Shown here one piece after another: positions 51,643-62,358 of a stretch of DNA of 64,000 bases (position 1 is its first letter; every line of letters starts with the position of its first letter). Position numbers and translations under genes: made by a program. The DNA comes from Siphonobacter curvatus (GTDB lineage: Bacteria > Bacteroidota > Bacteroidia > Cytophagales > Spirosomataceae): the NCBI RefSeq assembly GCF_002943425.1, contig NZ_PTRA01000001.1, positions 1,860,001 to 1,924,000 on the forward strand. Direction: 5' to 3'. The notes under the pieces were generated by a model. The model saw only the letters and a list, made by a program, of their open reading frames with translations. It was not told the DNA's origin and did no database searches.

Positions 51643-53010
51643 ATGAGTATACAAAAACCAAGCTTACCCCGCGGCACCCGCGACTTCGGTCCGGAGCAAA
51701 TGGTGAAACGAAACTTCATTTTCGATACCATCCGCCGCACGTTCCAGAAATACGGATTTCAACCCCTCGAAACGCCCACGCTGGAAAACCTGTCGGTACT
51801 GATGGGTAAATACGGCGAAGAAGGGGACCAGTTACTCTTCAAAGTCCTGAATTCCGGTAATTTCCTGGATAAAATTGAAACGGCTGATGTGGAAGAAGGC
51901 TACAAAAAACTGACGCCTAAAATCGCCGAAAAAGGGCTTCGCTACGACCTGACCGTACCGTTTGCCCGCTACGTTGTGATGAACCGCGGCGAGCTGACGT
52001 TTCCCTTTAAACGCTACCAGTTGCAACCCGTCTGGCGGGCCGATCGACCCCAAAAAGGCCGGTACCGCGAATTTTACCAGTGCGATGCGGATATTGTCGG
52101 TACGGATTCCCTGCTTTGCGAAACGGAAATCGTAGCCATGTTACACGAAATTTTCGCGGGATTATCCATTAACGATTTCACGATCAAAATCAATAACCGG
52201 AAGATTCTCAGCGGGATTGCCGAAGTGATTGGGGTGGCCGGTAAAGAAGCTGCTCTGTTTGTAGCCATCGACAAACTTGATAAAGTCGGAAAGGAAAAGG
52301 TAGAGGAGGAGCTAAGCGAGAAAGGCCTTTCGGATGCCTCCATCAAAAAGCTACAGCCGCTGTTTGCCCCGATGACTTCGAATCGCGAAACCTTCGAGAA
52401 CCTGAAAGACTGGTTACAGAACTCGCAGATAGGCATGAAGGGTGTGCAGGAGCTGGAAACGCTCTGGCGGATGATTCGGACGATGGGAATTTCGGACAAA
52501 AAAATTCAGCTTGACATTACGCTCGCCCGTGGACTTAGCTATTATACCGGAGCCATTTTTGAAGTAAAAGCGGGCGGCGTGCAGATCGGCAGTATCTCCG
52601 GCGGGGGTCGGTACGATAACCTGACGGCAGCTTTTGGGGTACCCAACCTGTCAGGAGTAGGAATTTCACTGGGTGTGGATCGGATTTACGACGTGATGGA
52701 AGAACTACAGCTTTTCCCGGAAAATCAGAGCGTAACCACGAAGCTACTCTTTGCCAATTTCGATGCTGCGGGCGAAACCTACTCGCTGCCGCTGTTGCAA
52801 AAAGCCCGGCAGGCGGGCATCAATGCCGAATTGTATCCCGAGTCGTCCAAACTGAAGAAGCAGCTCGATTACGCCGACCGGAAAAAGATTCCTTTCGTGG
52901 TACTGATCGGTTCGGAGGAAATCGCCTCTGGTCAGTTAACGCTGAAAAACATGACGACGGGCGAGCAGCAGAAAGTAACCGCTGAGGCCTTGATTGACTT
53001 ACTAAAGTAA
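51643..53010 (+). CDS. hisS: Histidyl-tRNA synthetase
   Basis: Class II aminoacyl-tRNA synthetase for histidine. The 455-residue protein opens LPRGTRDFGPEQMVKR. Motif 1 region and YDLTVPFARYVVMN follow, motif 2 is REFYQCDADIVG, the histidine-binding loop includes RGLSYYTGAIFEV, and motif 3 is GVGISLGVDRIYDV. The C-terminal anticodon-binding domain starts near 365. Transcribed alone, with a terminator 15 bases after the stop. Divergent from the small basic protein gene. Confidence 0.97.
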   Translation: MSIQKPSLPRGTRDFGPEQMVKRNFIFDTIRRTFQKYGFQPLETPTLENLSVLMGKYGEEGDQLLFKVLNSGNFLDKIETADVEEGYKKLTPKIAEKGLRYDLTVPFARYVVMNRGELTFPFKRYQLQPVWRADRPQKGRYREFYQCDADIVGTDSLLCETEIVAMLHEIFAGLSINDFTIKINNRKILSGIAEVIGVAGKEAALFVAIDKLDKVGKEKVEEELSEKGLSDASIKKLQPLFAPMTSNRETFENLKDWLQNSQIGMKGVQELETLWRMIRTMGISDKKIQLDITLARGLSYYTGAIFEVKAGGVQIGSISGGGRYDNLTAAFGVPNLSGVGISLGVDRIYDVMEELQLFPENQSVTTKLLFANFDAAGETYSLPLLQKARQAGINAELYPESSKLKKQLDYADRKKIPFVVLIGSEEIASGQLTLKNMTTGEQQKVTAEALIDLLK

Positions 53011-53024
53011 AAAGACTTGATACC

Positions 53025-53062
53025 GAAAGAGGGCATTCCCGAAAGGAGGTGCCCTCTTTTTC
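53025..53062 (+). terminator. Terminator of hisS
   Basis: AAAGAGGGCA (53026-53035) pairs with TGCCCTCTTT (53050-53059); T-run follows. Confidence 0.87.
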
Positions 53063-53146
53063 GTGCCTATACAGGAGTAAAATTCTTTAAAACGGACAGA
53101 CTTGAACTCGTCATGCAATGTATCTGTCTTAAAAAGGAACTAACCA

Positions 53147-53980
53147 TTATTCATTTCCATATTTCCCGTGCAAATCGTATACACTTTTCAACGATCGCCG
53201 GAAGGAATAGGTGTACCGCAGAGCCAAACCCAGACTCCAGCCTGTACCATTGGCCGTAATGCGGGAGGATTGAATCTGTACGCTGTTTTCGGAGTAAATC
53301 ATCTCGGTAACCAAAGCCTTTTGTAAACCCCAGGTCTTTCGGCCATAGAAACCCAGTTCCAGTCGATTGGACAGTTGTATGTTATATTCCAGGCCCAGTT
53401 CCAGCATGCCTGTAGTACGTTTGGCCGTTTCCGTTTGACTAAGTAGCAAAAGTGTGTCGGGAGCCGTTTGAAAGCGATGATATCGATAGCCTTCCATGAT
53501 AAAACCGTCCACGTACTTACCCGAATTGGGTACGATATATGCTCCAGCGGTGAGCCAAAGTCCTGCGTGATTTTTTCGCTTACCCGTTTGAAATAACCGA
53601 CGTTTGAGTCGTAACGTTGCCGCATGGGACTCATTCGTGAAGGTGAAGGCTACCGGTTGTGGAGCCGTAACCAGGGTGAGCTGATTATGGATAGGCATGC
53701 GGGCGTAGCCCCCTTCCAGTACCCAGGCATCACGGTAAGCGTAGCCAATCAAAGCGGACCAACTAGCCCGGTTAACCGAAGCAGAGGTAACCAGGCCATT
53801 CAGCGAATTTGTAAGCGTACTTTGGTCCGTACGGGTGAAACCTTCCAGTCCCATGTACCAACGGTGTAGCATGGGGGAAGACTGCCTTCTAGACGAAGTT
53901 TCGTAATAAACAGGAAGGTCCTGAGCCAGACAAGCCGAACTCAGGAGTAGGCAGAAGCTAGCAAAAAAACGGCGTATCAT
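53147..53980 (-). CDS. Predicted outer-membrane beta-barrel protein
   Basis: ATG at 53980 starts a signal peptide (IRRFFASFCLLLSSACLAQ). The 277-residue protein is made of alternating strands with aromatic girdles (for example WSALIGYAYRDAWVLEGGY, ELGLEYNIQLSNRLELGFY, WSLGLALRYTYSF). The final strand lacks a terminal aromatic residue. Function is unknown. The start codon and first codons coincide with the 3' arm and T-tract of a hairpin that looks like the terminator of the upstream gene, pgi, which could limit its expression. Confidence 0.7.
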   Translation of the reverse strand: MIRRFFASFCLLLSSACLAQDLPVYYETSSRRQSSPMLHRWYMGLEGFTRTDQSTLTNSLNGLVTSASVNRASWSALIGYAYRDAWVLEGGYARMPIHNQLTLVTAPQPVAFTFTNESHAATLRLKRRLFQTGKRKNHAGLWLTAGAYIVPNSGKYVDGFIMEGYRYHRFQTAPDTLLLLSQTETAKRTTGMLELGLEYNIQLSNRLELGFYGRKTWGLQKALVTEMIYSENSVQIQSSRITANGTGWSLGLALRYTYSFRRSLKSVYDLHGKYGNE

Positions 53981-54014
53981 ACGTGCAAAGGGGCTTTGAC
54001 ATACGATACGCCGT
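53963..54014 (-). terminator. Terminator of pgi overlapping the start codon of the next gene
   Basis: ACGGCGTATC (53969-53978) and GATACGCCGT (54005-54014) pair with a 26-base loop. On the minus strand a run of T (complement of A at 53963-53968) follows. The ATG of the downstream gene (53978-53980) is in the 3' arm. Confidence 0.75.
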
Positions 54015-54049
54015 TTGTTCAAGGAACGTTACAATGTTCCGGTATTTTT

Positions 54050-55750
<1,701 letters not shown>

Positions 55751-55849
55751 CTACTGCGTTTAAGCGGGCCAAAAATGGCTACTGCATCCATAAAAACCAA
55801 CAAATGCAGGCAGAGTTCCGTAATAAAACTTTTCGTGAAATTTTTTGGA

Positions 55850-56638
55850 CTAGGGAAGGCAGATTTGCTCCAGCTCGCTCAGATCTCCCAGAAAGGCGTT
55901 GTAATCGACCTTTCCCTTGATGCCTTTCAACTGACCGAGTTCGGAATACTGCCAGAACCAGACTTTCCCGGAAATATCACCCGCCAGTTGTTCCGATGAG
56001 TAGTGGGCCAGCCAGAGTGGATATTCGTCGAAATTACCCCGAATGAATTTCTGGTAAAAGCGGCGATTGGTGTAAATGATGGGTTTGACGCCGTATTCCT
56101 TTTCGACTAACTCCAGCCAGGTACGAATATCGCGGATGGTCCGTTCGTCCGATTTCAGCGGATGTGAGGATTCGACGTCCAGTACTGGCGGCAAATCCCC
56201 CGATTTTAACTGTACCGTTTCGATGAAATTATCGGCCTGCGGAACCGGGTCCCGCCAGGGGATGAAAAAGTGATATGCTCCGACGCGTAATCCCGTCTGG
56301 CGGGCACTGCTGTAATTGTTTTTGAAGCGTTTGTCCTGAATGGAAATGCCTTCAGTGGCTTTGATAAATACGAATTCCAGACGAGCCTCGTCCGCCAGAG
56401 CCGACTCCCGAATCACACCCCAATCAATTTTTCCCTGATGCTTGGAGACGTCAATACCGTGGACGGGATATTCCGTGGGAATACGAATGCTGGCGGTTCG
56501 GGAGTAATCCCATTCAATTTGCGTAGGATTGCGATACCGGAAATACAGAAAAGTGGCAATCAGCCCAATGCACAGGAGACTGAGAGCGAGGAGCAATTTT
56601 ACGTTGAACGGTGAGCGGCGTTTGACTGGAGCAGGCAT
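55850..56638 (-). CDS. GH25 lysozyme family membrane-anchored protein
   Basis: Glycoside hydrolase family 25 muramidase fold, cleaving peptidoglycan between MurNAc and GlcNAc. A short cytoplasmic N-terminus and one membrane helix (about 14-33, LLLALSLLCIGLIATFLYF) anchor it. The domain opens GIDVSKHQGKIDW and has FIKATEG, YHFFIPWRDP and the DxE pair in PVLDVESS. The 262-residue length fits a single domain. No phage genes are near, so it is a cell enzyme, not a prophage endolysin. Confidence 0.93.
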   Translation of the reverse strand: MPAPVKRRSPFNVKLLLALSLLCIGLIATFLYFRYRNPTQIEWDYSRTASIRIPTEYPVHGIDVSKHQGKIDWGVIRESALADEARLEFVFIKATEGISIQDKRFKNNYSSARQTGLRVGAYHFFIPWRDPVPQADNFIETVQLKSGDLPPVLDVESSHPLKSDERTIRDIRTWLELVEKEYGVKPIIYTNRRFYQKFIRGNFDEYPLWLAHYSSEQLAGDISGKVWFWQYSELGQLKGIKGKVDYNAFLGDLSELEQICLP

Positions 56639-56844
56639 TCGAATTTGAAAAAGAGCCCGTAAAAGTAAGGGAGAGTTCTTGGTTTACGGTTTTCAGTTTA
56701 CAGTTTTCCGTTGGATTTGTACGTAAAGCGGTTAGGTAAGCCACCCGCTCGTGTACGGAGCGGGTGCGTTCTTAAACAAAAACCACAGCGTCGCTCTACA
56801 ATTGAGTAACGCTGTGGTTTTTAAACGAAAAACGGTAAATACTA
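56639..56844. repeat. Spacer with A/G-rich words and palindromes
   Basis: Contains GTTTACGGTTTTCAGTT (56682-56698), the exact complement of 3074-3090. A palindrome ACCCGCTC-GTGTACG-GAGCGGGT (56743-56765) follows. The prx terminator completes the spacer. Confidence 0.75.
56778..56823 (-). terminator. Terminator of the peroxiredoxin gene
   Basis: AAACCACAGCGT and ACGCTGTGGTTT form a 12-bp stem with a 17-base loop. Both flanks have A/T runs, so it may work both ways. Confidence 0.85.
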
Positions 56845-57480
56845 TTATTTATTCGGCTGCGGCGTAACACGCAGGTAGGGTTTTACGTGCGTAACGCCTT
56901 TCGGAAATTTCTCTGCCAGAGCATCATTGGAAACGGCAGGCGTTACAATGACATCTTCGCCGTCTTTCCAGTCGGCCGGTGTGGCTACCTGATAATTGGC
57001 CGTGAGTTGCAGGGAATCAATCACCCGTAGAATCTCCTGGAAATTACGTCCCGTGGAGGCGGGGTAGGTCAGGGTCAGTTTGATTTTCTTATCGGGTCCA
57101 ATGACAAACACCGAACGAACCGTGGCTTTTTCGCTGGCATTCGGGTGAATCATGTCGTACAGTTCAGCGACTTTACGGTCCGAATCGGCGATGATGGGGA
57201 AATTGACTTCCGTACCACTTACTTCGGCAATATCAGGCGTCCAGCGGTTGTGAGAATCCAGATCATCGACCGATACAGCAATCACTTTCACGCCACGTTT
57301 TTCGAAATCACCTTTCAGCAGAGCGGTTTTACCAAGCTCCGTCGTACATACAGGCGTAAAGTCAGCGGGGTGTGAAAAGAGTAAGCCCCATTTATCGCCC
57401 AGCCATTCGTGAAAACGGATGTGGCCCTGAGTGGTATCTGCTTCAAAATCGGGTGCGATGTCTCCAAGTCGTAAGGACAT
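56845..57480 (-). CDS. Peroxiredoxin, 1-Cys (Prx6-like) type
   Basis: Thiol peroxidase removing hydrogen peroxide and organic peroxides. The 211-residue length is typical of Prx6. Peroxidatic Cys45 sits in HPADFTPVCTTELGKTA, and the conserved Arg is likely in VRSVFVIGPDKKIKL. The C-terminal part (WKDGEDVIVTPAVSND, FPKGV) matches the Prx6 arm; I see no clear resolving Cys. Located between gap and pgi genes. A terminator follows. Confidence 0.95.
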   Translation of the reverse strand: MSLRLGDIAPDFEADTTQGHIRFHEWLGDKWGLLFSHPADFTPVCTTELGKTALLKGDFEKRGVKVIAVSVDDLDSHNRWTPDIAEVSGTEVNFPIIADSDRKVAELYDMIHPNASEKATVRSVFVIGPDKKIKLTLTYPASTGRNFQEILRVIDSLQLTANYQVATPADWKDGEDVIVTPAVSNDALAEKFPKGVTHVKPYLRVTPQPNK

Positions 57481-57675
57481 AATCGAATCAGTTTAAGGTT
57501 TATCGAACGTCCGCAAAGGTTCAACGTTCCGTTGAGATAAACAAGTCAAATACTCTATTAGTTTACCAGACTAGTCTATTTTTTACAACTGTACTGATTG
57601 TTAGTTGGTTATCAGGCGTATTTTGAGAGGGCAGAACGAAAACGCCGAAAAATGAAAGTTTTCTTCGTCTTTTGC

Positions 57676-57706
57676 TTGACAAGGCCCTTTCAAAGCCACA
57701 TATTTG
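57676..57706 (+). promoter_or_regulatory. Promoter of the tRNA-Ala gene
   Basis: TTG at 57676-57678, 20-base spacer, CATATTTG at 57699-57706, one mismatch from TAnnTTTG. The tRNA begins 17 bases on. Confidence 0.65.
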
Positions 57707-57722
57707 CACCCACATTTCAGAA

Positions 57723-57796
<74 letters not shown>

Positions 57797-57803
57797 CTTC
57801 CTT

Positions 57804-57840
57804 AAAGGCTTTTAGAGGGATTCCTCTGAAAGCCTTTTTT
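57804..57840 (+). terminator. Terminator of tRNA-Ala
   Basis: AAAGGCTTT-AGAGG-GATT-CCTCT-AAAGCCTTT, a bulged stem followed by at least five T. Confidence 0.85.
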
Positions 57841-57894
57841 GTTGCATTGGACGAACGAATACGCCTTTAGCCCAGCAATAGGCGTACTGGAAAA

Positions 57895-57941
57895 TGAAAA
57901 TAGACTTGAGTTTTCCATCGCTGGTCCCAAGTCTATTTTCA
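57895..57941. terminator. Hairpin between tRNA-Ala and the split-barrel gene
   Basis: TGAAAATAGACTTG (57895-57908) and CAAGTCTATTTTCA (57928-57941) pair perfectly. It sits past the stop of the minus-strand gene at 57989. A neighbouring smaller hairpin is TACGCCT...AGGCGTA (57860-57886). Confidence 0.65.
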
Positions 57942-57988
57942 GAGAATGGTTGAGTTAACCTGCCCAACAGCAAAGATTTTCGTCCCTA

Positions 57989-58603
57989 TTACGAATCGCT
58001 GAGTTTTGCCCGCAATACTTTAATTTCCCGCTCCAACTGCTGAATGTACTGATCTTTGGGTTGATTCACCTTCTCCAGTTCCTCCAACGTGTACCGAGGC
58101 GTAATGTGCTGCGGACAATTCCAATCGTAGGCTTTAATGTGAAACAGCAGTAACCGTTCGGGTTTGAATTTATAATCCTCGGGTTTGAGTAATGTAAAAA
58201 GCTCCGGGTTATTGCGGATTTCCACGATTTCGGCCTCCGCGTATAACTTCAAACGAGCCCGTAGCGGATAGGAGAGCAACATCAGCGATACCTTCGAATT
58301 GTGTTCAATGTTACCGACTGAAATGTACTGCCGGTTTCCGCTAAAATCCACGATACCGATCGTTTGATCATCAAGTACCTTAATAAAACCCTTCGGTCCA
58401 CCCCGGTGCTGTATATAGGGAAATCCGTTCGCTCCCGAAGAAGCCAAGTAAAAGCTATCCAGCTGACCGATGAAGTTACGCTCAACGGCGGTCAAGCCTT
58501 CCGTGAAGGTCATTCTTTCCATCCGCTCGTAGGCATTGCGACTCCCCATGCGTTCCTGGATTGCTTTGATGCCATCGGTAAAGGCAAGTGCTGCGTAATT
58601 CAT
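57989..58603 (-). CDS. Pyridoxamine 5'-phosphate oxidase-like FMN-binding split-barrel protein
   Basis: A 204-residue flavin-binding split barrel related to the PNP oxidase family. Conserved parts: FYLASSGANGFPYIQHRGGPKGFIKVLD in the FMN region, IVDFSGNRQYISVGNI, and LMLLSYPLRARLKLYAEAEIVE. A coiled-coil C-terminus (IQQLEREIKVLRAKL) is likely. The reaction is unknown; such proteins bind FMN or haem and act in redox stress. It is 36 bases downstream of gap on the same strand. Confidence 0.86.
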   Translation of the reverse strand: MNYAALAFTDGIKAIQERMGSRNAYERMERMTFTEGLTAVERNFIGQLDSFYLASSGANGFPYIQHRGGPKGFIKVLDDQTIGIVDFSGNRQYISVGNIEHNSKVSLMLLSYPLRARLKLYAEAEIVEIRNNPELFTLLKPEDYKFKPERLLLFHIKAYDWNCPQHITPRYTLEELEKVNQPKDQYIQQLEREIKVLRAKLSDS

Positions 58604-58639
58604 GGCAGTAACGGTTAAGAATTGGCGGAAGCTACTCTA

Positions 58640-59623
58640 CTACAGGGACTGAATTTGTCGGATCATCTGGTTGGTGAATCCCCATTCATTGTCGTACCAC
58701 GCCATAACTTTGACCAGATCGCCATCCACTACCCGCGTCATCTCCAGATCAACCGTTGCCGCAAAGGGGCTTTTGACGATGTCACTGGAAACCAGGGGTT
58801 CATCCGTAACGGCGAGGACTTTTTCGTACCGGGGCGTAGCCGCTTCTTCGGTCAGAATCTGATTGATCTCCTCAACGCTGGTCGGGCGTTCGGCAATAAA
58901 CGTAATGTCCGATATGGAGCCAACGGCTACGGGTACGCGTACGGCAATGCCGTCGAACTTCCCGGCGTACTGTGGTAAGGCTTTCGTGGTGGCAATGGCG
59001 GCACCGGTAGCCGCCGGGGCCAGGTTATTAGCCGCTGCCCGTCCCATGCGGGGTTCGCGTTTGGAGGGAGCATCCACTAGCGTCTGGGAGGCCGTATACG
59101 CGTGCGTCGTGTTCAGGATTGCTTTTTTAATACCCAGTCTACGGCCCAGTATTTCGATTACGGGACTGATATTGTTAGTGGTACAGCTCGCACAGGAGAA
59201 TACGGCGACTTTCCCTGCTTCGGTATTCACGCCGTGTACCACCGTGGGTGTGTCTTTCGTCGGACCTGAGATGACCACGAATTTCGCTCCGGCCGCGAGG
59301 TGTTGATCTGCCGCGGCCTGTGAGGTAAAAATCCCCGTGCTTTCAATGATTACTTCGGCTTCCAGTTCTTTCCAGGGCAGGTTTTCAATATCCCGGATGC
59401 TGGTATACTTAATGGCTTTACCATCAATTAGGATCGTATCTCCCTCGACGGCGACTGCTTTTTCGTATTTACCGTAATTCGTATCGTATTTTAGTAGATA
59501 GGCAGCGTTTTCAATGCTCATGAGGTCATTGATCCCTACCAGTTCCAGATCAGTGGTTTCAAAGATTACTTTTAGAGCGGCCCGGCCGATACGTCCAAAA
59601 CCGTTAATGGCTATTTTTTTCAT
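58640..59623 (-). CDS. gap: Glyceraldehyde-3-phosphate dehydrogenase, type I
   Basis: Central glycolytic enzyme oxidising glyceraldehyde-3-phosphate with NAD. The 327-residue protein opens KKIAINGFGRIGRAALK. Catalytic Cys147 is in SCASCTTNNISP and His174 in NTTHAYTASQ. The D-x-MSIEN-type cofactor site is NDLMSIENAAYLLKYD. It lies 70 bases downstream of the AraC-type regulator gene on the same strand, which may regulate it. Pgi is 3 kb away. A split-barrel gene follows on the same strand. Confidence 0.96.
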   Translation of the reverse strand: MKKIAINGFGRIGRAALKVIFETTDLELVGINDLMSIENAAYLLKYDTNYGKYEKAVAVEGDTILIDGKAIKYTSIRDIENLPWKELEAEVIIESTGIFTSQAAADQHLAAGAKFVVISGPTKDTPTVVHGVNTEAGKVAVFSCASCTTNNISPVIEILGRRLGIKKAILNTTHAYTASQTLVDAPSKREPRMGRAAANNLAPAATGAAIATTKALPQYAGKFDGIAVRVPVAVGSISDITFIAERPTSVEEINQILTEEAATPRYEKVLAVTDEPLVSSDIVKSPFAATVDLEMTRVVDGDLVKVMAWYDNEWGFTNQMIRQIQSL

Positions 59624-59693
59624 GATGCTATGTTTAGGAAGGAAACCAGAGTGATTTCATGCTTCAAAATAGCAGCATAATTCATTGCCGGGG

Positions 59694-60572
59694 TTAGGCA
59701 TAGATTCCTGAGGTGGTAGCAATCTTTCCTTCCGAGGTTGTATTCGCTAAAAATTTTTCCCGATACTGAAGGGGGGAGATGCCTTCTTTTTTCTTGAAAA
59801 AGCGGCTGAAGGAATGAATGTCCTCGTAGCCAAGCTCGTAGGCAATTTCCTTGATGGAAAGGTTCGTATAGCCAATCTGTCGCCGGGCGTGCATCATAAT
59901 GCGGTCGTGAATGATATGTTGCGGTCCCCGGCTGGAAACCACGGAAAAGACATTCGAAATGGTCTTGGGCGACTTGTTGAGTTGAGAAGCGTAAAACGCC
60001 ACGTCGTGATGCTCGGTAAAATGTCTTTCCACCAAGTAGTTGAATTCGCGTATGAGATCGCTTTGCCCTTTTTCCAATTTATGGAAGTCGGTAGATTTTC
60101 GCAGGATACGAGCCGAAAGAATGAGCATCCGTTTGAGCATGGACTGTAGCATATCTTTCTTCAGAATTTCGGTTCGTTGCATCTCGGCTTCAAATAATTG
60201 CCAGGAGATGTCAAATTCCCAAAGCATTGCTTCATCAATGGAGATAATGGGTATTCCTGAAGCCCCAAAAAAGAGAAAGCCTTTGCTGCCTACTTCATTA
60301 TCATGATTGATGATGCAGTAAAAGGGTTGGTTGAACCGAACCATACGGGCAGATTCCAGCTCGACGCTATCGATGTGATGAAATTCGGTCAGGAAAATGA
60401 TCTGATTTCGAGCGAGGCGATAGAGGACTTTATCAACGGTCAGATCCAGTCGTTCTCCGGTATTCCAGATAAATGTTAAATCCGTCGCTCGGCCCTCAAA
60501 AACCAATGGGCTATTGCTTGGATTGAGTTCATACACGCGTATACGCTCGTTGGTGTCGTTTTCGAAGGTCAT
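59694..60572 (-). CDS. AraC-family transcriptional regulator
   Basis: A 292-residue regulator. The N-terminus lacks an obvious cupin motif but has EFHHIDSVELESARMVRFN, resembling ligand-domain sequence. The C-terminal double HTH reads LNKSPKTISNVFSV and YTNLSIKEIAYELGYEDIHSFSRFFKKKEGISPLQYR, the AraC signature. It lies 70 bases upstream of gap. A second AraC gene is divergent at 61038, and the spacer between them holds a palindrome. Confidence 0.9.
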   Translation of the reverse strand: MTFENDTNERIRVYELNPSNSPLVFEGRATDLTFIWNTGERLDLTVDKVLYRLARNQIIFLTEFHHIDSVELESARMVRFNQPFYCIINHDNEVGSKGFLFFGASGIPIISIDEAMLWEFDISWQLFEAEMQRTEILKKDMLQSMLKRMLILSARILRKSTDFHKLEKGQSDLIREFNYLVERHFTEHHDVAFYASQLNKSPKTISNVFSVVSSRGPQHIIHDRIMMHARRQIGYTNLSIKEIAYELGYEDIHSFSRFFKKKEGISPLQYREKFLANTTSEGKIATTSGIYA

Positions 60573-61019
60573 AGGTGATCGTAAGAATGGATAGGGTTAT
60601 GCAAAGGAGCTCAATCTATCGTTAGAGATCGCCTCCGATGCATCTGTACCTTCTCCAATGAATAATCTAGAAAAGCATACCTAAACATAGTACCGGAGAG
60701 AAAAATAGGTTCCCGGATGAATAGATACACTAACTAAGAAACGGAAGCAATAGACCTAGACAACGCGTTATAACAGATTTTATATGCCCGTCCTTACCTT
60801 TCCTACTAACCCTTAAAAATGGTCCCAATTAGAGCCCATCGGTAAATAGTACCATAAAAACGAGAATCTGTACGCTAAAGCGTACCTCCAGCCCTTCTAC
60901 TTTTGACCCTATCGCCGTAAGCGTTCCCGGGCTTTATCTGCCCGGCTGCGTTTTGGGTATTATCTGGATGCGATTGTTAGGACAGAGCGAGATGAAAATG
61001 CGGTTCTGAATCAACCCAG
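60573..61019. promoter_or_regulatory. Divergent regulatory region between two AraC genes
   Basis: No gene in about 450 bases. A palindrome GTACGCT-AA-AGCGTAC (60870-60885) lies 12 bases before TACTTTTG (60898-60905), which fits TAnnTTTG. The palindrome covers where a -33 element would be, so it could be an operator. The left part carries no recognised element. Confidence 0.5.
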
Positions 61020-61921
61020 ATGCTTAACGTTCCCCGTATGAAACAGTCAACCGAATCCTTCGCCATTCCCATGGTTAACATCTATTCTTTAGCCGAGTAC
61101 CGGCCGGAGGATTTTTTAATCAAGCGGTTTGCGGAATATGTACAGGAGCATAAAAACTTGCGGCTGCTGCATCGTCACGATTTTTACCATTTGGTTCTGT
61201 TTACGAAAGGAGCGGGGAGTCACGCCATTGACTTTGAAAGCTTTCCAGTACTGCCTTTTCAGATTTACTTTATGATTCCGGGGCAGGTGCATTCCTGGGA
61301 TTTTACGGGAAAGGTAGAAGGCTACGTAATTAACTTTTCCAGTACCTTTTTTCAACCTTTCTGTTGCGTCCGGATTATTTGGACACCTTTTCTTTTTTCA
61401 GTGGAATCGCCCGAGAGAGCGTTATTCATCTGCCCGAATCTATTCAGAAATCGCTGACTGGTCTGTTTGAGCAACTTCTAGAAAAGCAGCAGGAATCTGT
61501 ACCGCAGCGGTCGGATCTTCTAAAGGTACTTTTATTACAGATTTTCTTCGCCGTCGAAGCACACGCGGCGACCAAAACGACCCTTCCGATTACTAACTAT
61601 AACTACGTCATTCTCAAGAATTATCAGAAGTTGATTGACCGGAATTTTATGACGCTGCGTCTGCCCATGGCGTACGCCCGGCTACTGTATATCACGCCCA
61701 ATCATTTGAATGCCCTGTGTAAGGAACACCTGGGGATGCAGGCCGGAGAGCTCATCCGGAACCGAATTTTACTCGAAGCAAAACGTCTGCTGATGAACTT
61801 TGGAATGAACATATCGGAAATCGCCTATGCCTTAAATTTTAGCGATAATTCCTACTTTACTAAGTTTTTCAAAAAATACACGGGAACGACTCCCGAAGAA
61901 TTCCGTAAACGTAATACCTAA
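61020..61921 (+). pseudogene. AraC-family regulator, frameshifted
   Basis: Two frames together form one AraC-type regulator. The first (61020 or ATG 61038 to 61352) gives a cupin-like ligand domain (LLHRHDFYHLVLFTKGAGS, YFMIPGQVHSWDF). The second (61364-61921) gives the rest, with a double HTH ending ISEIAYALNFSDNSYFTKFFKK. Reading VINFSSTFF then continues into FLLRPDYL if one T is added to the T6 run at 61347-61352. The gene is either truncated by a one-base loss or expressed by frameshifting, or this is a sequence error. It is 18 bases before the DUF983 gene on the same strand. Confidence 0.82.
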
Positions 61922-61938
61922 CCAAGCACACAAGTCCA

Positions 61939-62340
61939 ATGAAACGAAGTCAATTGCAGGGAATGGTACTCGCGAAATGTCCCCATTGCCGACAGGGAAA
62001 TCTGTTTAAATACCCGTTCTGGAACGTAAAAAAATTCGATCAGATGTACACGTTTTGTCCACACTGTGGTCAGCGATACGAGAACGAACCCGGCTTTTTT
62101 ATTGGAGCGACGTATGTCAGTTATGCCCTCTCCGTGGGCATTGTGCTGGGTACAGCCATCGTTCTTTTTAACTTCTTTGGGGACCCCTCCGCCTTTGTTT
62201 ACATATCCGTAGCCATTGGCTTAATGCTGGTGACTATGCCTTTTAACTTTAGAGTAGCCCGCGTGATTTACATTTACTTATTCTCAGGCATTGAATACGA
62301 GGAAAATCCCCGCATGATTACCCGGGAAAAGGAAGTGTAG
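61939..62340 (+). CDS. DUF983 zinc-ribbon membrane protein
   Basis: A 133-residue protein. The N-terminal zinc ribbon has two CPHC pairs: KCPHCRQG and FCPHCGQRYE. Two membrane helices follow (about 57-78 and 85-106). The DUF983 family is common in Bacteroidota and Alphaproteobacteria and its role is unknown. It lies between the frameshifted AraC gene and the nitrilase gene on the same strand, with 18-base gaps, so the three are likely one unit. Confidence 0.88.
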   Translation: MKRSQLQGMVLAKCPHCRQGNLFKYPFWNVKKFDQMYTFCPHCGQRYENEPGFFIGATYVSYALSVGIVLGTAIVLFNFFGDPSAFVYISVAIGLMLVTMPFNFRVARVIYIYLFSGIEYEENPRMITREKEV

Positions 62341-62358
62341 TTTTAAACGTAGAAAGGA

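Noticed and set aside
55850-56638. GH25 lysozyme as a prophage endolysin
   Set aside because: It has a membrane anchor and no phage genes nearby.
61020-61457. First half of the split AraC gene as a complete small protein
   Set aside because: After 61352 its tail (QPFCCVRIIWTPF) has no family match, while the other frame continues the AraC sequence.
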